A stretch of DNA of 34,210 bases from Pseudoflavonifractor capillosus (GCF_016899775.1 NZ_JACJJE010000036.1:1-34210); one strand, 5' to 3'. Positions 1 to 8,008 are shown, counted from the first letter of the stretch. Numbers and translations: made by a program. Notes: generated by a model not told the origin, from the sequence alone.

Positions 1-100
1 CGTTCTCCGAGAAGGAGGCGATGTTTTTCTGGGCGGCCGCAGCCGCGTCCGCCTCGGGCGTCAGAGTCAGATGCGGGGTCATATCCAGATTATCGCTCAT
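1..100 (-). CDS. telA: TelA/YaaN-type toxic anion resistance protein, N-terminus only (cut by window edge)
   Basis: Only the first 33 codons are in the window. The gene reads leftward from ATG at 98-100, with an AGGAG ribosome site at 111-115. The visible start (MSDNLDMTPHLTLTPEAD, then an Ala run and QKNIASFSEN) matches my memory of the N-termini of the TelA/YaaN family, linked to tellurite and other toxic-anion resistance and possibly to cell-envelope stress. The strongest support is context: it is the last gene of a leftward unit that begins with an xpaC-like gene, and xpaC-yaaN is a known pairing in Bacillus. Most of the protein is outside the window, so the call leans on context. Confidence 0.6.
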   Translation of the reverse strand, partial: MSDNLDMTPHLTLTPEADAAAAAQKNIASFSEN

Positions 101-113
101 GGTCGTGTTCCTC

Positions 114-371
114 CTAAATATCCTGATTTGATTCTTTTAAATGAATTTTATCATACCGCAGCCAGCTGATCAGCCAGCAAACTGCGCACAGTGCGCTTCC
201 CGCGGTTGCCAGGGCACACAAGGGCCAGCCCGGGGCGTTAGACGCGGTCCCATACAGCAGCGCCTGCCGCAGCTGCACACCGAACAGCACTGCGCAGATG
301 GTCCAAATGATTGCCTGTACCAGCCGTCCAGGCTTTCCCATTTCCTTTGGAGGGTGCTTTTCCGGTTCCAT
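114..371 (-). CDS. Small two-helix membrane protein of the xpaC-telA operon
   Basis: I do not recognise a named family. The 85-residue product (MEPEKHPPKEMGKPGRL...) has a basic, Pro-rich N-terminus, a hydrophobic helix at about residues 18-36 and a second at about 47-70, then a charged tail, so it should sit in the cytoplasmic membrane. I place the start at 369-371 because AAGGAGGA lies just upstream on this strand at a proper distance. A nine-codon-longer frame exists but has no such site. The stop (TAG, 114-116) overlaps the telA ribosome site, which suggests translational coupling. Function is unknown; its place between xpaC and telA suggests the same envelope or stress role. Confidence 0.6.
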   Translation of the reverse strand: MEPEKHPPKEMGKPGRLVQAIIWTICAVLFGVQLRQALLYGTASNAPGWPLCALATAGSALCAVCWLISWLRYDKIHLKESNQDI

Positions 372-402
372 TCCTGCAGTTCCTCCTTGAAACATCATAG
401 TT

Positions 403-852
403 TTATGGAAAAATCTTTGAAAGGAAATCGGACTGCTCCCGCCGGTTTTTGCGGTATTTCCACCACAGATAGGCAGCGCCCCCCAGATATGCAGCTACAA
501 TCAGGAACCACACGGAGATCTGCACCCCCTGCACGGGAAACCACAGGGGCGTACTGAGCCACAGTGCGCCCAGGGCGGAAAACACCAGACAGGGCACGCG
601 GGTCACCGCCCGGTTTCCCCACAAAAAGCCGAGGAAAAAGACCACCGCGCCGTGTCCCTGAATCAGCCAGCGGAACTGATAGCCCCGCAGGCTCTCCAGC
701 TGAATATTGGGGTCTGACCCGGCAGAAATCAGGGCGTCGTATATGCCGTCGGAGACCATTCCCCGGTATTCCCCCACACTGAGCAGGATGACCAGGCAGT
801 TAAGCACGGCACACGCGAGTAAAATCCACCGCACTTCGGAACCTTGCCGCAT
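403..852 (-). CDS. Multi-pass membrane protein of the xpaC-telA operon, unknown function
   Basis: A 149-residue protein with four hydrophobic stretches at about residues 9-27, 63-80, 85-105 and 108-130, ending in a Lys/Arg-rich cytoplasmic-looking tail (KYRKNRREQSD). Aromatic residues are frequent (WLSTPLWFPVQ). The start at 850-852 follows a GGGAGGG-like site. It lies about 110 bp after xpaC and about 30 bp before the next small membrane gene, all leftward, so co-transcription is likely. I cannot assign a family. A small integral membrane protein is as far as the sequence goes. Confidence 0.6.
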   Translation of the reverse strand: MRQGSEVRWILLACAVLNCLVILLSVGEYRGMVSDGIYDALISAGSDPNIQLESLRGYQFRWLIQGHGAVVFFLGFLWGNRAVTRVPCLVFSALGALWLSTPLWFPVQGVQISVWFLIVAAYLGGAAYLWWKYRKNRREQSDFLSKIFP

Positions 853-960
853 TTGAATCCCTCCCGCTTCGCCTCAGAACCTACTTTTCTGCTTGGAATT
901 GGTTGGATTTCACCTCTGTCTGTCCGTTCAAACATACCGCAGAGCCGTACAGCGCTCCTG

Positions 961-1773
961 TTACAGCCCCAGCGTGGTCCCCTCTCCGGAGGCCTTGGGC
1001 CGCTCCGGTCCGGCCAGCCCCTCCTGGGCCAGCAGGTTCTCCATGACGGTGATGTCGGTGGAGATGTCCATGGCCTCCGCCCCAAAGAGGGAGTCCAGCT
1101 GTTTGTCGAAGGCCTTCACGATGGTGCCCATCATGGCCTCCACCTTGGCCTTGGTGGCGTCGATATTCTCCCCAGAGATGCCCACGGCGTCCATCCGGTC
1201 ATAGGCGTTGAGAATTTTCAAGGTGGTGGGCAGGAAGTAGTTCAAAAACCGGCGGATCTGGGGGAGCTTTTTGGGCTCCTGGATCACCTGGTCGATGATC
1301 TGCCGGGTGACCTCCTCCAGGTGGTCGATCTGGGCGGAGATGGTCTCGTCCTCGATGCTGTCGTTAAGGCGGCGCATTTCAGAGAGCGCCCGCTCCCGCT
1401 CCAGGATCAGCTTGTCGATCTCCGGGTTGCCGCTGCTCTTGGCCTGCTGGGCCTGGCGGGCCTTCTCCTCCTGCTCCCGGCGCTGCCGCTCCTCCCGCTC
1501 CGCCTGGGCCTTCTCCCGGGCGGCGTGGGCCTCCTCGGCGCGCTTCTGGGCCTCCTGCTCCGCCTGCTTCTTCTCCTCCTCGTCCTCCCCGCCGGCGATC
1601 TGGTAGCTCTTATCCGGGAAAATGGCCTTTCCCACCACAAACGCGGCCACCGAGACCAGGGCGCACAGGATATAATCCACCGGCTGGTACAGGCGCAGGC
1701 CCAGCCCGAACACCAGCCACACCACCCCCACCAGATAGATGGGGATTACCGAACGCTTTACATGCTTTGCCAT
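961..1773 (-). CDS. xpaC: XpaC-like protein (5-bromo-4-chloroindolyl phosphate hydrolysis family)
   Basis: 270 residues. The N-terminus carries two adjacent membrane helices (about residues 9-26 and 32-50). A very long charged helix rich in Glu, Ala, Gln, Lys and Arg (about 62-125) looks like a coiled coil. The folded C-terminal half has the phrase LPQIRRFLNYFLPTTLKIL, which is typical of the XpaC family. Members are named after a hydrolysis phenotype in Bacillus, but their biochemical role is not established. They neighbour telA/yaaN, as here. The start has a GGAGGA site. The unit has a good sigma-A promoter upstream (1,827-1,855). The repeated Glu-rich coil also creates a long meaningless open frame on the opposite strand. 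Confidence 0.75.
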   Translation of the reverse strand: MAKHVKRSVIPIYLVGVVWLVFGLGLRLYQPVDYILCALVSVAAFVVGKAIFPDKSYQIAGGEDEEEKKQAEQEAQKRAEEAHAAREKAQAEREERQRREQEEKARQAQQAKSSGNPEIDKLILERERALSEMRRLNDSIEDETISAQIDHLEEVTRQIIDQVIQEPKKLPQIRRFLNYFLPTTLKILNAYDRMDAVGISGENIDATKAKVEAMMGTIVKAFDKQLDSLFGAEAMDISTDITVMENLLAQEGLAGPERPKASGEGTTLGL

Positions 1774-1826
1774 GGCAGTTTCCTCCTCCGGCCAATGTGC
1801 TGTTCAGGACCGGATATCTTGCCCCC

Positions 1827-1855
1827 ATTGTATCATTCCGCCGGTAGGGGGTCAA
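1827..1855 (-). promoter_or_regulatory. Sigma-A-type promoter of the xpaC-telA unit
   Basis: On the minus strand TTGACC (1850-1855) and TACAAT (1827-1832) are separated by exactly 17 bp, about 55 bp upstream of the xpaC start. It is divergent from the thrS promoter 72 bp away. Confidence 0.7.
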
Positions 1856-1926
1856 GAAAATTCCCTGGATTTCAGGCAAAGTGCCTCTTTTCCCCACGGG
1901 GATATCCGATGTTTCAATTTCCCACC

Positions 1927-1955
1927 TTGACAATTCTCCTCCCCGGTGATATAGT
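1927..1955 (+). promoter_or_regulatory. Sigma-A promoter of the thrS T-box leader
   Basis: TTGACA (1927-1932), 17-bp spacer, TATAGT (1950-1955): a near-consensus promoter. Transcription should begin near 1962, just before the T-box stem I sequences. Confidence 0.85.
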
Positions 1956-1961
1956 ACCCGT

Positions 1962-2278
1962 GTCAAATCGGCAACGATGGAGAAGAAGCCGCAAAATCCG
2001 CCCAGAGAGGGACGCAGAGGCTGGAAGCGTCCTGCGAGCTTTTGCAGCCGGTACCACTCCAGAGCCGCTGGCGAATGCAGAATGCAGAATGCAGAATGCA
2101 GAATGGACCTCCACTCTGCCCTCGCGTTCTGTTTGGCAGAAAGCTATGCCGGGCCCGCCCGTTACAGCGGTCACAAGCGACGGCCTGTTTTTAGGCCGTA
2201 AGCAGGGTGGAACCGTGGGACGTATGGAATTGTTACGCCTCACCCCTGACACACTCAGGGGTGAGGCGTTTTGTTTTG
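1962..2278 (+). promoter_or_regulatory. T-box riboswitch, threonyl-tRNA sensing
   Basis: The conserved T-box sequence AGGGTGGAACCGTG lies at 2204-2217. It is followed by a strong intrinsic terminator: a 15-bp stem at 2235-2249 and 2255-2269, then a T-rich tail ending at 2278. Stem I elements are visible: GATGGAGAAG near 1976, an AGAGAGG bulge and a GGCTGGAA distal loop near 2005-2035. A candidate specifier ACC (Thr codon) is in GGTACCAC at about 2050-2057. Uncharged tRNA-Thr would stabilise the antiterminator and allow thrS transcription. The specifier call is by eye; the downstream gene being thrS supports it. The stretch also holds a heptamer repeat. Confidence 0.92.
2073..2105 (+). repeat. 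Heptamer tandem repeat (GAATGCA)4 inside the T-box leader
   Basis: Four exact copies of GAATGCA occupy 2073-2100, followed by a partial GAATG. It lies between the end of stem I and the antiterminator, a region of T-box leaders that tolerates length change. A similar 7-bp-period array, with a different unit, follows the aminotransferase gene at 27,051. Confidence 0.85.
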
Positions 2279-2289
2279 CCCCGAAAATA

Positions 2290-2391
2290 AAAAGCCTCCC
2301 CCTTGACGGGGGAGGTGGCCCGAAGTGCCGGAGGGGGTGTCCCCCCCCTCAGTCACGCTTCGCGTGACAGCTCCCCCACCAGGGGGGAGCT
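2290..2391 (+). repeat. Palindromic intergenic repeat between the T-box terminator and thrS
   Basis: A block of about 100 bp made of GC-rich hairpins: CCTCCCCC...GGGGGAGG (2295-2315), GTCACGC/GCGTGAC (2352-2368) and AGCTCCCCC/GGGGGGAGCT (2369-2391). It is transcribed as part of the thrS leader whenever the T-box reads through. Blocks of this style are common between genes in gut Clostridia and resemble non-autonomous mobile repeats; that comparison is from memory. The end of the block is only about 8 bp from the thrS ribosome site. Confidence 0.7.
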
Positions 2392-2415
2392 AGATTTGGA
2401 AAGGAGTCAGGAATC

Positions 2416-4182
2416 ATGTCCGAAGAAGTGAAAAACAACGAATTTACCTTTGAAAATCCCGAGTACCGCCAGACCTACTGGCACACCTGCTCCCACATCA
2501 TGGCCCAGGCGGTGAAGCGCCTGTGGCCCGAGGTGAAGCTGGCCATCGGCCCCTCCATCGACGAGGGCTGGTACTACGACATGGACGCTCCCTTCGCCTT
2601 CACCCCCGAGCACCTGGAGAAGATCGAGGCGGAGATGCGGAAGATTTGTAAAGAGAAGCTGAAGCTGGAGCGGTTCGAGCTGCCCCGGGCTGAGGCTCTG
2701 AAGTTCATGGAGGAGAAGGGCGAGCCCTTCAAGGTGGAGCTCATCAACGACCTGCCCGAGGACGCCCACATCTCCTTCTACAAGCAGGGGGAGTTCACCG
2801 ACCTGTGCGCTGGCCCCCATCTGGACTCCACCGGCCGGGTGAAGGGCAACGCATTAAAACTCACCGCCTGCAACGCCGCCTACTGGCGGGGCGACTCCAA
2901 CCGGGAGACCCTGCAGCGCATCTACGGCATCGCCTTCCCCAAGAAGGACGAGCTGGACGCCTATCTGCAGCGCATTGAGGAGGCCAAGAAGCGGGACCAC
3001 CGCCGTCTGGGCAAGGAGCTGGGCCTGTTCATGCTCCGGGACGAGGGCCCCGGCTTCCCCTTCTTCCTGCCCAAGGGCATGGTGCTGAAGAACACCCTGC
3101 TGGACTACTGGCGTCAGATCCACAAGAAGTACGGCTATGTGGAGATCTCCACCCCCATTATCCTGAACCGCCAGCTGTGGGAGCGCTCCGGCCACTGGGA
3201 CCACTACAAGCAGAACATGTACACCACCGTCATCGACGGCGAGGACTACGCCATCAAGCCCATGAACTGCCCCGGCGGCATGCTGGTCTACGCCAGCGAG
3301 CCCCACTCCTACCGGGACCTGCCCCTGCGGGTGGGTGAGATCGGCCTGGTCCACCGGCACGAGCTGTCCGGCGCCCTCCACGGCCTGTTTCGGGTGCGCT
3401 GCTTCAGCCAGGACGACGCCCACATTTTTATGACCCAGGACCAGCTCAAGGACGTGATCCAGGAGACGGTGCGCCTGTTTGACGAGGTGTACTCCACCTT
3501 CGGTCTGAGCTACACCATCGAGCTGTCCACCATGCCCGAGGACCACATCGGCACCGTGGAGCAGTGGGAGCACAACCAGGACATCCTGAAGGACGCCATC
3601 ACCGACATGGGCAAGGACTTCGTCATCAACGAGGGCGACGGCGCCTTCTACGGCCCCAAGCTGGACTTCCATCTGGCCGACTCCCTGGGCCGCACCTGGC
3701 AGTGCGGCACCATCCAGCTGGACTCCCAGCTGCCCGAGCGCTTCGAGCTGGAGTACACCGGCGAGGACGGCCAGAAGCACCGCCCCGTCATGATCCACCG
3801 TGTGGTGCTGGGCTCCATCGAGCGCTTCATCGGCGTCATCACCGAGCACTTCGCCGGCGCCTTCCCCGCCTGGCTGGCCCCCGTCCAGGTGAAGATCCTG
3901 CCCGTCACCGACCGGGCCGCTGAGTACGCCGACCAGATCGCCAAACAGCTGGATGAGAACGGCTACCGGGTGGAGGTGGACCACCGCAGCGAGAAGATCG
4001 GCAAGAAGATCCGGGAGGCCCAGCTGGAGAAGGTCCCCTATATGCTGGTGGTGGGCGACCGGGATATGGAGAATGAAACGGTCTCCCTGCGCCTGCGCTC
4101 CGGCGAGGACCAGGGCGCCATGTCCCTGGCCGGCTTCGAGGCCATCATCGCCGAGGACGTGCGCACCAAGGTGATCCGGTAA
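2416..4182 (+). CDS. thrS: Threonyl-tRNA synthetase lacking the N-terminal TGS domain
   Basis: Charges tRNA-Thr with threonine using ATP, in the cytoplasm. The 588 residues begin almost directly in the editing domain, with its zinc/catalytic set H23, H27, C131 and H135. The class II core follows, with zinc ligands C285 and H335. Motif 2 is in VHRHELSGALHGLFRVR (312-328), and motif 3 is in HRVVLGSIERF. The anticodon-binding domain is at the C-terminus (from about 490). Usual bacterial enzymes are about 640 residues because of a TGS domain of about 60 residues, which is absent here. AAAGGAG precedes the start, and no in-frame coding for TGS is seen upstream in the repeat. Expression is under the T-box. 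A terminator follows at 4206. Confidence 0.97.
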   Translation: MSEEVKNNEFTFENPEYRQTYWHTCSHIMAQAVKRLWPEVKLAIGPSIDEGWYYDMDAPFAFTPEHLEKIEAEMRKICKEKLKLERFELPRAEALKFMEEKGEPFKVELINDLPEDAHISFYKQGEFTDLCAGPHLDSTGRVKGNALKLTACNAAYWRGDSNRETLQRIYGIAFPKKDELDAYLQRIEEAKKRDHRRLGKELGLFMLRDEGPGFPFFLPKGMVLKNTLLDYWRQIHKKYGYVEISTPIILNRQLWERSGHWDHYKQNMYTTVIDGEDYAIKPMNCPGGMLVYASEPHSYRDLPLRVGEIGLVHRHELSGALHGLFRVRCFSQDDAHIFMTQDQLKDVIQETVRLFDEVYSTFGLSYTIELSTMPEDHIGTVEQWEHNQDILKDAITDMGKDFVINEGDGAFYGPKLDFHLADSLGRTWQCGTIQLDSQLPERFELEYTGEDGQKHRPVMIHRVVLGSIERFIGVITEHFAGAFPAWLAPVQVKILPVTDRAAEYADQIAKQLDENGYRVEVDHRSEKIGKKIREAQLEKVPYMLVVGDRDMENETVSLRLRSGEDQGAMSLAGFEAIIAEDVRTKVIR

Positions 4183-4205
4183 TCAAACCCAAATTCGATT
4201 TTATC

Positions 4206-4242
4206 AAAGCAGGCCCCCCGGCGTTCCGGGGGGCCTGCTTTT
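4206..4242 (+). terminator. Intrinsic terminator after thrS
   Basis: A 16-bp stem AAAGCAGGCCCCCCGG / CCGGGGGGCCTGCTTT with a 4-base loop, followed by TTTTA. It may also serve the converging anti-sigma gene, because the A-tract gives a T-run on the other strand. Confidence 0.9.
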
Positions 4243-4246
4243 ACGT

Positions 4247-5209
4247 CTATTCGGTTGGTTCCGGCTGGTAGGTGAGCAGCTGGGACAGCTCCAGGTGGTC
4301 CAGGATGTCCCGGATCTCCTCCAGCTCCATCTGGGTGCCGTGGAGCGTGCAGATCGTGTGCTCTGTGCTGATGGCGGTATAAAAGACAGATTTTCCCGTG
4401 ACCGACGGAATGATCTCAATGGACACCACCGCCCCGTCCTTGGTCTCGTACTGCTCCTGGTACTCCTGTCCTGTCAGGTCCACCGAGTACCAGTCCGGCC
4501 AGGTATACCGGGCATTATAGTTAAAGATAAATTCAAAGGCCGCCCCGTCCTCCCCCGTATACTCTCCGCTGAAACAGCGCCTCCAGACCTCCCCGGTAGC
4601 CAGGTCCGCGTCATAGCCATAGGACATGCCCATGGGGGACGGGGTGTACTGGCCGTCCAGCCAGAAGGCGTGGGGGACCACTTCGGGCCAGAAGGACTCC
4701 AGATCGGCCATGGAGTCCGCCCAGTAGAAGGCGGTCTGGGTCTCGGTCTGGCCGTCCTCCCAAATGCAGCGCTCCCTCCAGTCGTCCTCCGGGCCGCCCT
4801 GCTCGCGGCTCACCAGCGTATACCCAAGCTCGGACATATTCTCCAACACCTGCTCCAGAGGTAAAGGTTCATAGTCACCAGGCAGATTTTCCCGCACGTG
4901 CACCTCCGGGGTGGGCTCTCCGGCCTCCTCCGCCTTGATGACCTCCCAGCGGCCGGCCCCCTCGTTCTTCACCTGCCGGATGGTATTCTGCCGCAGGGCT
5001 ATGCCCACCGTCCCGGCGGTGCAGGCCGTCAGGGCCAGGGCGGCCGCCAGCAGCACCAGAATCCGCCGCTTTCCCCACTTCCGGTCCCCGCTCCGCTCCG
5101 GCAGCTGCTCCAGCTGCTCCTCCAAGCGCGCCGAAAATCCCTCTGGGATGGGGCAGTCCTCCCTCTGGGCCCGCTCCCGCAGCTCCCGGTCCCATGGATC
5201 AAAGCTCAT
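4247..5209 (-). CDS. Membrane-anchored anti-sigma-factor-like protein
   Basis: 320 residues. A cytoplasmic, charged N-terminal segment of about 45 residues (MSFDPWDRELRERAQRED...) would bind the sigma factor. One membrane helix follows (about 48-70, RILVLLAAALALTACTAG), then a 250-residue acidic, aromatic-rich exterior domain. The gene overlaps the preceding ECF sigma gene by 11 bp, the usual arrangement for sigma/anti-sigma pairs. No standard zinc anti-sigma motif (HxxxCxxC) is visible, so this is a divergent class. The Cys in LTACTAG could suggest a lipobox, but it lies inside the helix and follows a long charged N-terminus, so I read it as a membrane anchor. The signal sensed is unknown. 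Confidence 0.7.
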   Translation of the reverse strand: MSFDPWDRELRERAQREDCPIPEGFSARLEEQLEQLPERSGDRKWGKRRILVLLAAALALTACTAGTVGIALRQNTIRQVKNEGAGRWEVIKAEEAGEPTPEVHVRENLPGDYEPLPLEQVLENMSELGYTLVSREQGGPEDDWRERCIWEDGQTETQTAFYWADSMADLESFWPEVVPHAFWLDGQYTPSPMGMSYGYDADLATGEVWRRCFSGEYTGEDGAAFEFIFNYNARYTWPDWYSVDLTGQEYQEQYETKDGAVVSIEIIPSVTGKSVFYTAISTEHTICTLHGTQMELEEIRDILDHLELSQLLTYQPEPTE

Positions 5210-5690
5210 AGATACCCTCCTCTCGCAAACGCTCCCGCAGCTTGTCCCGGCCCCGGGACAGGCGGGATTTGACGGTCCCCTGGGGCGCCCCCAGCACCTG
5301 GGCGATCTCCCTCACGGACAGGCCGTCGTAGTAGTAGAGCGTCACCGCCAGGCGCTGCTCCTCCGGCAGGGCCTGGACCAGCTCCCACAGCCCCAGGGGC
5401 TCCTGGACGGGGGCGGCGGCACAGGCCGCCTCCTCCAGGGGGACGGTGGGCCGCGCCCGGCGGCGCTGGTCATAGGCGCAGTTCACCGTGATTTTCAGCA
5501 GCCAGGCCCGGGCCGACTCCCGCCGCCGCAGCCTGGGAAAGGCCTGCCAGGCCAGCAGGACGGCCTCCCCCACCGCGTCCTCGGCGGCCGCGTCGCTGTC
5601 CAGAAGCGCCCGGGCCGCCCGAAACAGGGCGCGGCTGTGGGCCTGGACCAGGGCGGCAAATTCCTGCCGCTCCCCATGGTCTTCCTTCAT
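5199..5690 (-). CDS. ECF-type RNA polymerase sigma factor
   Basis: 163 residues with sigma region 2 at about 10-75 (FAALVQAHSRALFRAARAL..., then AWLLKITVNCAYDQRRR) and region 4 at about 103-155. Region 4 contains the helix-turn-helix segment LSVREIAQVLGAPQGTVKSRLSRGRDKL. There is no region 1 or 3, as in ECF factors. The ATG has GAGGAGG upstream. It overlaps the downstream anti-sigma-like gene, so the two form one unit. A candidate autoregulatory promoter (GGAACC plus TCTATATAG) lies upstream at 5722-5754. Targets are unknown. Confidence 0.88.
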   Translation of the reverse strand: MKEDHGERQEFAALVQAHSRALFRAARALLDSDAAAEDAVGEAVLLAWQAFPRLRRRESARAWLLKITVNCAYDQRRRARPTVPLEEAACAAAPVQEPLGLWELVQALPEEQRLAVTLYYYDGLSVREIAQVLGAPQGTVKSRLSRGRDKLRERLREEGIYEL

Positions 5691-5721
5691 CGTCCACCGC
5701 CTCCTCTCATTTGTCCGGACA

Positions 5722-5754
5722 CTATATAGATGGGTTTGAGAGAGAAATGGTTCC
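5722..5754 (-). promoter_or_regulatory. Possible ECF-type promoter of the sigma/anti-sigma unit
   Basis: On the minus strand GGAACC (5749-5754), resembling ECF -35 elements, lies 18 bp before TCTATATAG (5722-5730). The pattern fits autoregulation, but the -10 is not a classic match. Confidence 0.35.
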
Positions 5755-5770
5755 CAAGTTTTTAAAAAAT

Positions 5771-5975
5771 GCTGTTACTTTTGCGCCGCTGTGCGGCGCA
5801 AAAGTCCTCGCTGTGCTCGCCGAACACCTTGCCGTGCAAGGTGTTCGGAGCATTCGATCCCACTCGAGGCGGGCTGCCGCCCCCTCGAGCTCCCCCGCCA
5901 TAACTCGGGCGGATTCCTCTTAATAGAGGTTTTTCGGCAAACTGAAAGTGCGGGCCACAGGCCCGCACTTTTTTC
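5771..5975. repeat. Gene-free block of palindromes between the ECF operon and fbp
   Basis: Three strong inverted repeats: TTTTGCGCCGC/GCGGCGCAAAA (5779-5803), CGAACACCTTG/CAAGGTGTTCG (5821-5847) and GTGCGGGCC/GGCCCGCAC (5949-5969). The last is followed by TTTTTT on the plus strand and can act as a terminator there. A CTCGAG-bounded segment lies between. No plausible gene is seen. The look is that of clustered intergenic repeats. Confidence 0.6.
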
Positions 5976-5977
5976 CG

Positions 5978-7969
5978 TTATTCTCTGTGATCCTCCAGCA
6001 CCGCGCCGGCCTTGAAGGCCTCCACCAGGTTCCGCAGGTCGTCGGACTGGGCCTGGAGCTTCCGGCCGATGTCCGTCTGGGCGATTTTCAGGCGGCTCTC
6101 CATCCGCTCGAACACCTGGGAGCTGTTGGCGATGTCCTTGTTCTCCTCAATGGCCTCCTTCCGGCCGCAGAAAGGCTGGTGGGAGACGATGCGCATGACC
6201 CAGGAGTTATAGATGAGGGTGTACCCGGCGATGCCGGTGGTGGGCTGATAGGCCCGGCAGAAGCCGCCGTCGATGACCAGCAGCTTGCCGCCCCCCTTGA
6301 TGGGGCTCTCCCCCTTCTTGGATTTCACCGGGATGTGGCCGTTGATGATGTGGCAGTGGGGCCCCTCCAGGCCGAACTCCTTGAGGAGCAGGTCGCACAC
6401 GGCGGGGTCCTGGTAGTGGGTGTAGTAGGCGTTCTTGGGCTCGGTCCAGGCGGACTCGTCCTTGATGAGCCGTCGCTCGAAAGTGGTCATCCGGTCCCGG
6501 CCGAAGATGGGGCTGTTCCGCCCCGCCCACAAAAACCACAGCAGGTCCATGCCAAGCCTGCGCTCATCGGAGCCGGGCTTTAAGTAGTAGGCCTGCCGGG
6601 CGGCGGTGTCCACATAGTCGAAGAACTCCTTGCCCTTCCGCTCCTTGCCCCCCAGGGTGAGGGTGAGCAGCTGCCCGTCCTCGGTCATGGGGATGCAGCC
6701 GTGGAACAGCAGATTCCCGTTGAACACCTTGTAGAGGCTCCCCTTGGAGTATAGGAAGCGCACGTGTTTCTGGAGCTTCTCACTGCGCTGGAAGGAGGCG
6801 GTGAGCTGATCGATGACGCTGTTCTCCTCCGGGGTGAGGGTGTAGGGGTCCTTGGGGTCCACGGTGGGGAAGTCGGTGTCCTCCAGGGGGTAGGTCACCC
6901 CGTCGATGGTGATGCACTTGTGCTCGTAGTCGATCTTGTCCAGCAGCAGCCGGTCGGCCATGCCGTACTCCGGGTGGCGCAGCAGCTTCTGCCCCTCCAG
7001 CTTGAAGAGGATGATGGTGATGGCCTTATGCATCCGGGCGGAGAGCAGCTTATCCTTCTCGCTGTACTGGTCGGCGTCGGGGCCGGTGAGCTTCACGGCG
7101 AAGCGGTGGACGTCGCAGTCCTTATAGACCTCGTTGGCAAAGACGGACAGGGGGCGCAGGGAGATGCCGTAGCCCGTCTCGATGACCTCCAGGTTGTTGT
7201 AGTGGATGGAGTTGGCCAGCACGGTGGCCACCAGGGTGCGGGAGCCGGAGGCCGCCCCCATCCACAGGATGTCGTGGTTGCCCCACTGGATGTCCACGCT
7301 GTGGTAGTCCAGCAGGGAGTCCATGATGATGTCCGCCCGGGGCCCCCGGTCGAAGATGTCCCCCACGATGTGCATGTGGTCCACCGCCATGCGCTTGATG
7401 ACGGCGGACACAGCCTCGATAAACCGGTCGGCCTGGCCTAGGTCGATGATGGTGGAGATGATGTTCTCGTAGTAGTCCCGCTTGTCCGTCTCGTCGTAGT
7501 GGGTGTGCAGCAGCTCGTCGATGATGTAGGCGTAGTCCTTGGGAAGGGCCTTGCGCACCTTGGACCGGGTGTACTTGGAGGACACCCACCGGCAGATCTC
7601 GATGAGGCGGTGGAGGGTGATGCGGTACCACTCGTCCATATCCTCATATGCTTCGTGGAGCTGCTCCAGCTTGTCCTCCGGGTAGTAGATGAGGGTGCAC
7701 AGCTCGTCCCGGTCCGCCTTGGAGATGGTGGCGGCGTACAGATCGTCCACCTTCTCCTTGATGACGCCGGAGCAGGAGTTCAGGATGTGGAGAAAGGCCT
7801 CGTACTCCCCGTGGAGGTCGGAGATGAAGTGCTCCGTGCCCTTGGGCAGGTTCAGAATGGCCTGGAGGTTGATGATCTCGCTGCTGGCCGCCTGTACTGT
7901 GGGGTACTGCTGGGCCAGGAGCTTCAAATAGCGCAGTTCTTCCTGAGAAAACGTCTTTTTCCGCTTCAT
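5978..7969 (-). CDS. fbp: Class III (Firmicute-type) fructose-1,6-bisphosphatase
   Basis: Hydrolyses fructose 1,6-bisphosphate to fructose 6-phosphate for gluconeogenesis. The 663 residues fit the usual length of the large manganese-dependent class III enzymes. It has the phosphoesterase metal motifs in order: FISDLHGEYEAF (about 48-59), GDIFDRGPRAD, and GNHDILWMG. Downstream are NGHIPVKSKKGESP and GGKLLVIDGGF, also with metal-binding His/Asp positions. The ATG has AAAGGAGG upstream (minus strand) and a promoter at 8009-8037. It is monocistronic, converging on the palindromic block at 5771-5975. No truncation is seen. Confidence 0.96.
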   Translation of the reverse strand: MKRKKTFSQEELRYLKLLAQQYPTVQAASSEIINLQAILNLPKGTEHFISDLHGEYEAFLHILNSCSGVIKEKVDDLYAATISKADRDELCTLIYYPEDKLEQLHEAYEDMDEWYRITLHRLIEICRWVSSKYTRSKVRKALPKDYAYIIDELLHTHYDETDKRDYYENIISTIIDLGQADRFIEAVSAVIKRMAVDHMHIVGDIFDRGPRADIIMDSLLDYHSVDIQWGNHDILWMGAASGSRTLVATVLANSIHYNNLEVIETGYGISLRPLSVFANEVYKDCDVHRFAVKLTGPDADQYSEKDKLLSARMHKAITIILFKLEGQKLLRHPEYGMADRLLLDKIDYEHKCITIDGVTYPLEDTDFPTVDPKDPYTLTPEENSVIDQLTASFQRSEKLQKHVRFLYSKGSLYKVFNGNLLFHGCIPMTEDGQLLTLTLGGKERKGKEFFDYVDTAARQAYYLKPGSDERRLGMDLLWFLWAGRNSPIFGRDRMTTFERRLIKDESAWTEPKNAYYTHYQDPAVCDLLLKEFGLEGPHCHIINGHIPVKSKKGESPIKGGGKLLVIDGGFCRAYQPTTGIAGYTLIYNSWVMRIVSHQPFCGRKEAIEENKDIANSSQVFERMESRLKIAQTDIGRKLQAQSDDLRNLVEAFKAGAVLEDHRE

Positions 7970-8008
7970 TCCATTGCCTCCTTTTGATATGCCGGGTCGG
8001 GTATCCCC

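Noticed and set aside
2073-2105. Tandem repeat considered as CRISPR
   Set aside because: Unit is 7 bp with no spacers; the same applies to 27,051-27,078. No cas genes in the window.
844-2367. Long plus-strand open frame opposite xpaC (507 codons)
   Set aside because: It is the antisense of the Glu/Ala-rich xpaC coil and then crosses the thrS promoter and T-box. Leu/Gly-rich low-complexity product, no ribosome site.
2854-3984. Long minus-strand open frame opposite thrS
   Set aside because: Typical GC-rich antisense shadow; Val/Leu/Gly/His-rich product with no domain, inside a certain gene.
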